DNA of 26,784 nt from UBA4459 sp036351335 (GTDB lineage: Bacteria > Bacteroidota > Bacteroidia > Bacteroidales > F082). Shown here piece after piece: positions 22,998-26,784 of the stretch; position 1 is the first letter of the stretch; each line of letters starts with the position of its first letter. The stretch is from assembly GCA_036351335.1 (NCBI GenBank), contig JAZBOW010000115.1, forward strand, positions 1 through 26,784, in the 5' to 3' direction. Under the pieces are notes generated by a model. It was not told where the DNA came from. It made no database searches and saw nothing but the letters and a program-made list of their open reading frames with translations. The translations under genes and the position numbers were made by a program.

Positions 22998-25622
22998 CTA
23001 TTTTAATCCGGCCAATTGTTCCTTGATCACTTTTATCCGGTTCTCTGCATCGGATTGTTTTTGCTTTTCCTTAGCTACAACGGCTTCCGGAGCACCATTT
23101 ACAAACTTTTCATTCGATAATTTTTTCATCACCGATTTTAAGAAGCCTTCGGTATAATCCAGCTCTTCCTGGAGTTTGGCGATCTCGGCATCCACGTCAA
23201 TATCAGCGGTAAAAGGCACATAAAACTCCTGGGAACCGACAATGAACGACATCACATTATCAGGCTTTTCATCTGCCGCTTCAATACTTTTAACGTTTCC
23301 CAATTTTGAAATAACCGGGTAAAAAATACATTCGGGATGATCGCCTTTCTTAACGACAAGGTCGATGCTTTCCTTATTAGGTATGTTTTTTTCGAGCCTG
23401 ATATTCCTGATGCCCAGTATGACCTGTTCGGCTCTTTCAAATGCATTTAGAATGTCTTTGTCAAAGCCATTCGATGTGGGCATAGACGCAATGATGATAT
23501 CATCTCCTTCTTTTCGTTCCTTCAGTAAATGCCATATCTCCTCCGTGATAAAGGGAGTAAATGGATGCACAATTTTCATCAGGTCTTCAAAGAAAGATAC
23601 CGTTTTTTCGTAAGTGACTTTATCAATGGGCTGCTGATAAGCAGGTTTGGCTATTTCCAGGTACCAGCTACAGAAATCATCCCAGATGAGTTTATAGGTA
23701 TCCATCAAAGCATCTGATATTCTGAATTTAGTAAAATGGCTATCAATCGTCTTTAAAGCTTTGTTCATCCTTGATTCAAACCACCGGATGCCCATTTTGC
23801 TGCTTTCCGGTTGATCGATCGTTTCATCTACTTCCCAGCCTTTGACCAGTCTGAGAGCATTCCAGATTTTATTACTGAAATTCCTGCCCTGCTCGCATAA
23901 TGCCGGATCAAATGGCAGATCGTTGCCGGCAGGTGCTGTGAGTAACATACCTACACGGACACCATCCGCACCGAACTGGTTCATTAATTCGATCGGGTCA
24001 GGGGAATTGCCGAGTGTTTTTGACATTTTTCTTCCTATCTTATCGCGGACGATCCCTGTAAAATACACATTCTTAAACGGTACTTTATCCCTGAATTCGA
24101 GTCCGGCCATGATCATCCGTGCCACCCAAAAGAAAATAATATCGGGAGCTGTAACCAGGTCGTTGGTGGGGTAATAATATTTGATATCTTCATTATCAGG
24201 ATAACGAATGCCATCAAATACAGAAATGGGCCATAACCATGATGAGAACCAGGTATCCACCACATCTTCATCCTGCTTCAGGTCATCCAATTGAAGATCG
24301 GGAAGATCATAGGCAGATTTGGCCTTTTCAAGCGCCTCCTCCATGGATTTGGCCACTACCATTTCACCATTGGGTAAATAATACACCGGTATGCGCTGGC
24401 CCCACCAGAGCTGGCGAGAGATATTCCAGTCGCGGACATTCTCCATCCAATGCCTGTAAATATTTTTAAACTTGGCCGGGTAATACTGAATCTCACCTGA
24501 TTCAACCACTTCAAGCGCTGGTTTGGCAAATTCACCCATTTTCAAGAACCACTGGGTAGATAGTTTGGGCTCAATAACTGCATCGGTACGTTCTGAAAAT
24601 CCAATTTTATTGGTATAATTTTCTTCCTTTTCAAGACTTCCGGCTTTTTTCAAATCTTCAATAATCTCATCCCTGACCACGAAACGATCTTTACCAACAT
24701 ACAGTTCGGCAGCTTCGCTGAGGGTACCATTATCCTTGAAAATATCGATCACCTCCAGTTTATGTTTCATACCCAGTTCGTAATCATTGATGTCGTGGGC
24801 AGGTGTAATTTTTAAGGCGCCGGTTCCGAATTCACGATCTACATATTCATCAATGATGATGGGCACCGGACGGTTAAGTAAGGGAACAAGAACATTTTTA
24901 CCATGAAACTTAACAAAGCGTTCATCTTCGGGATGAACACAAACAGCTGTATCTCCTAAAATGGTTTCGGGACGGGTAGTTGCAATTGTAATAAAATCAT
25001 CTTCGCCTTCCACTTTATATTTCAGGTAATATAATTTTGATTTTACCTCCTTATAATTTACTTCCTCATCGGAAACAGCGGTTTTAGCGGAAGGATCCCA
25101 GTTGACCATGCGGATACCCCTGTAAATCAACCCCTTTTCGTACAATTCAATAAAAACATCGATCACTGATTCATACAAAGCTTCATCCATGGTAAAGCGG
25201 GTACGGTCCCAGTCACATGAAGCACCCAGTTTTTTTAGTTGTTCCAGGATAATGCCACCATGCTTTTCTTTCCACTCCCAGGCATGTTCCAAAAATTCCT
25301 CTCGGCTGATATCTTCCTTGTTGATACCCTGCTCCCTGAGTTTGTTTACGACCTTGTTTTCAGTAGCAATGGATGCATGATCCGTTCCGGGCACCCAGCA
25401 TGCGTTTTTACCCTGCATCCTTGCCCGGCGAACCAACACATCCTGCAAGGTATTGTTCAGCATATGTCCCATATGTAATACACCGGTTACGTTGGGTGGT
25501 GGGATAACGATCGTGAAGGGTTCCCGTTCATCGGGTTCCGAATGAAAGTATTTCTTTTCCATCCAGTAGGCATACCATTTATCTTCAGTATCTGCGGGAT
25601 TATATTTGCTGGCTATATCCAT
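22998..25622 (-). CDS. valS: Valyl-tRNA synthetase
   Basis: This is an 874-residue class I synthetase charging tRNA-Val. The HIGH motif appears as HMGH (50-53) in PPPNVTGVLHMGHML, and the KMSKS motif as KMSKT (532-536). The editing (CP1) domain has TTRPET at 215-220 and the HDINDYELG segment near 276-284. The anticodon-binding domain covers about 600-740. The C-terminal 65 residues form the coiled-coil arm typical of ValRS. Length is normal for Bacteroidota. Thr replaces the last Ser of KMSKS, a mild variation. It has a -7 box 26 bases upstream and leads into mnmH. Confidence 0.97.
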   Translation of the reverse strand: MDIASKYNPADTEDKWYAYWMEKKYFHSEPDEREPFTIVIPPPNVTGVLHMGHMLNNTLQDVLVRRARMQGKNACWVPGTDHASIATENKVVNKLREQGINKEDISREEFLEHAWEWKEKHGGIILEQLKKLGASCDWDRTRFTMDEALYESVIDVFIELYEKGLIYRGIRMVNWDPSAKTAVSDEEVNYKEVKSKLYYLKYKVEGEDDFITIATTRPETILGDTAVCVHPEDERFVKFHGKNVLVPLLNRPVPIIIDEYVDREFGTGALKITPAHDINDYELGMKHKLEVIDIFKDNGTLSEAAELYVGKDRFVVRDEIIEDLKKAGSLEKEENYTNKIGFSERTDAVIEPKLSTQWFLKMGEFAKPALEVVESGEIQYYPAKFKNIYRHWMENVRDWNISRQLWWGQRIPVYYLPNGEMVVAKSMEEALEKAKSAYDLPDLQLDDLKQDEDVVDTWFSSWLWPISVFDGIRYPDNEDIKYYYPTNDLVTAPDIIFFWVARMIMAGLEFRDKVPFKNVYFTGIVRDKIGRKMSKTLGNSPDPIELMNQFGADGVRVGMLLTAPAGNDLPFDPALCEQGRNFSNKIWNALRLVKGWEVDETIDQPESSKMGIRWFESRMNKALKTIDSHFTKFRISDALMDTYKLIWDDFCSWYLEIAKPAYQQPIDKVTYEKTVSFFEDLMKIVHPFTPFITEEIWHLLKERKEGDDIIIASMPTSNGFDKDILNAFERAEQVILGIRNIRLEKNIPNKESIDLVVKKGDHPECIFYPVISKLGNVKSIEAADEKPDNVMSFIVGSQEFYVPFTADIDVDAEIAKLQEELDYTEGFLKSVMKKLSNEKFVNGAPEAVVAKEKQKQSDAENRIKVIKEQLAGLK

Positions 25623-25648
25623 CTTTAAACTAAGTCATTAATAAGCGG

Positions 25649-25656
25649 CAAAAATA
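25649..25656 (-). promoter_or_regulatory. Candidate -7 box for valS-mnmH
   Basis: TATTTTTG on the minus strand, 26 bases before the valS ATG, fully matches TAnnTTTG. No TTTG -33 element is seen at 17-23 bases. I see no T-box or other leader structure between it and the start codon. Confidence 0.5.
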
Positions 25657-25730
25657 GTAAACTTGTGGCATTAGCTCTCATACAACAGGAAAAATCCTTC
25701 GGAACGAAAGATCAACTTTTAAATTAGTAA

Positions 25731-25764
25731 AAAACCCCTGTATGACTGTTCATCCAGGGGTTTT
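25731..25764 (-). terminator. Rho-independent terminator of the DUF4252 pair
   Basis: AAAACCCCTG (25731-25740) pairs perfectly with CAGGGGTTTT (25755-25764), and the loop contains further partial pairing (ATGA/TCAT). On the minus strand the stem ends in a T6 run. It lies 22 bases beyond the stop of the second DUF4252 gene. Confidence 0.9.
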
Positions 25765-25786
25765 ATAAAGTGCAGGTAACTGATAT

Positions 25787-26212
25787 TTAGTTTGTAACGA
25801 GAATATATGAGGCGTCATCCTCATCACTGGTAATCATCAAAATGGCATTGATATTATCCGCTTTTCCTTTGAGCACAAGAAGGCGGAATTCCTCCTCGCC
25901 ACTCATATCCAGAATTGTAGTATAATCCTCCTTATCAATTGTCTTGTTCAGTTTTGCCTTGAATGATTTTAAGTCTTCCTGGTTTCCATTACCAAATTCA
26001 AAGTTCAGGATATAAAAGGACTCAGCTTCATCCAGGAATTTCAAAAAGCCTGCGTCTCCATCGAAATCAATATCGATATGGGTGTCCGTAACTTCCAGCT
26101 CAAAACCTTTTACGTTTTCGTATTTCTTAAATAGTTTCTCCACACCGCCTGTGTTGGCGATCATAAATAATGGGAAAACTATTGCCAATAATATAATGGT
26201 TGCTTTCTTCAT
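25787..26212 (-). CDS. DUF4252 domain-containing secreted protein (second copy)
   Basis: The 141-residue protein has a signal peptide (about 1-19, KKATIILLAIVFPLFMIAN) and then a compact acidic domain beginning GGVEKLFKKYENVKGFELE, the typical DUF4252 opening, and ending ILMITSDEDDASYILVTN. DUF4252 proteins are Bacteroidota-specific, exported and of unknown function; they often lie downstream of an ECF sigma factor gene. It starts nine bases after a longer paralogue, so the two form an operon, closed by a strong terminator. It is shorter than its neighbour, mainly between the opening motif and the central strands. Confidence 0.85.
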   Translation of the reverse strand: MKKATIILLAIVFPLFMIANTGGVEKLFKKYENVKGFELEVTDTHIDIDFDGDAGFLKFLDEAESFYILNFEFGNGNQEDLKSFKAKLNKTIDKEDYTTILDMSGEEEFRLLVLKGKADNINAILMITSDEDDASYILVTN

Positions 26213-26221
26213 TTGTTCAGG

Positions 26222-26758
26222 TTATTTTTTATCCATTTGATCCAGGTTTTCCAGACCATCGATTTCGAGTGATTTGGAAATTTCTGAAATGGTTTTCATA
26301 TCCAATAATCCGCTCATGCTCATCACCACAGCTTCATTGGCTTCCAGCACGATCATCAGCATTTCCGAAACATTGCCATTTTTATCCTTTTTGGCTAAAA
26401 ATTTTACTGTTTCATCATCTTCATTCACCGACATCATTTCTTCATAGCCTTTAATCTGGGTCAGTGTCCTGATCTCTTTCATAAAAGCCTCATTGGTTTC
26501 TCCTTCTTCGGGTTCATACACCAGCATTTTTAATCCACTCAATTTCTCCATGGCATTCTGCGATTCTTTCGCCTTTTCTGAACTGTCTCTCATATCCATA
26601 TTAGAGAGCATTTTAAACATTTCAGGATTGATGTTGATGCTGGTAAATCCTTTCTGCCCGGCGTATTTATCATACAAATGGTCAATGGCCGTTTGGGCAT
26701 TCATGCTGAATGGCACAACGAACATCATTACTAATAAACTGATTACTAACTTTTTCAT
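26222..26758 (-). CDS. DUF4252 domain-containing secreted protein (first copy)
   Basis: The 178-residue protein has a signal peptide ending near NAQ (residues 1-22). The mature part opens with AIDHLYDKYAGQKGFTSINI, aligning with the opening of the downstream copy, and has the family LKMLVYEPEEGE and VSEMLMIVLEANEAVVMSMSG segments. The C-terminus is acidic and Met/Leu-rich. No lipobox cysteine is present, so a soluble periplasmic protein is more likely than a lipoprotein. The 26 bases from its start to the window edge hold no visible promoter; the operon probably begins outside, perhaps with a sigma factor (inference). Confidence 0.85.
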   Translation of the reverse strand: MKKLVISLLVMMFVVPFSMNAQTAIDHLYDKYAGQKGFTSININPEMFKMLSNMDMRDSSEKAKESQNAMEKLSGLKMLVYEPEEGETNEAFMKEIRTLTQIKGYEEMMSVNEDDETVKFLAKKDKNGNVSEMLMIVLEANEAVVMSMSGLLDMKTISEISKSLEIDGLENLDQMDKK

Positions 26759-26784
26759 GATTTAAGTATTAAATTGTTATACAT

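Noticed and set aside
1..26784. CRISPR array, tRNA or rRNA genes, phage or integrative element, toxin-antitoxin or defence genes
   Set aside because: No regularly spaced repeats, no cloverleaf with a TTC-containing arm, and no integrase, nuclease or methylase other than rsmG was found.

Overview
The window is a piece of a Bacteroidota chromosome, AT-rich and gene-dense. The evidence is gene content (the GldA/GldF/GldG ABC transporter, DUF4252, DUF4834 and DUF4340 families, a YfhO-type membrane protein, a long PepD) and promoters. Many genes follow a TAnnTTTG box, the -7 element of the Bacteroidota primary sigma factor, and Shine-Dalgarno sequences are weak or absent. I do not place it below phylum. 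All recognisable genes look intact. I found no rRNA, tRNA, CRISPR array, integrase or transposase.

Layout. (1) 274-1392, minus: a short-chain dehydrogenase followed by an RseC-family redox membrane protein. (2) 1572-3374, plus: nadC (NAD synthesis) and a YihY/BrkB membrane protein. (3) 3423-8309, plus: a surface-glycan island with a GT4 glycosyltransferase, an HPr-kinase-like P-loop protein, a Wzx/MOP-type flippase and a divergent glycerol-3-phosphate dehydrogenase. It meets, tail to tail and overlapping, a minus-strand group of a second GT4 glycosyltransferase, a large YfhO membrane protein and a DUF4834 protein. A REP-like composite inverted repeat (9621-9731) lies between yfhO and that glycosyltransferase. 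(4) 12664-12816: rpmH (ribosomal protein L34), a 50-codon gene with its own promoter and terminator. (5) 12943-15802, minus: an MFS transporter and PepD dipeptidase separated by one base, suggesting a dipeptide uptake and hydrolysis unit. (6) 15895-20054, minus: gldA-gldF-gldG plus a DUF4340 gene, one ABC transport operon. (7) 20169-25622: rsmG, a divergent secreted GH73/LysM cell-wall hydrolase, then mnmH and valS on the minus strand. (8) 25787-26758, minus: two tandem DUF4252 lipoprotein-like or secreted proteins ending in a strong terminator; their promoter lies beyond the window.

The most unusual items are the HPr-kinase-like protein inside the glycan island, the MFS-PepD pairing, the composite REP-like element, phased A-tracts upstream of the gldA promoter, and a recurrent TAACTTCG box at the same distance from two start codons. 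I did not find a clearly new defence or mobile system; most of the window is core and surface-biogenesis genes.
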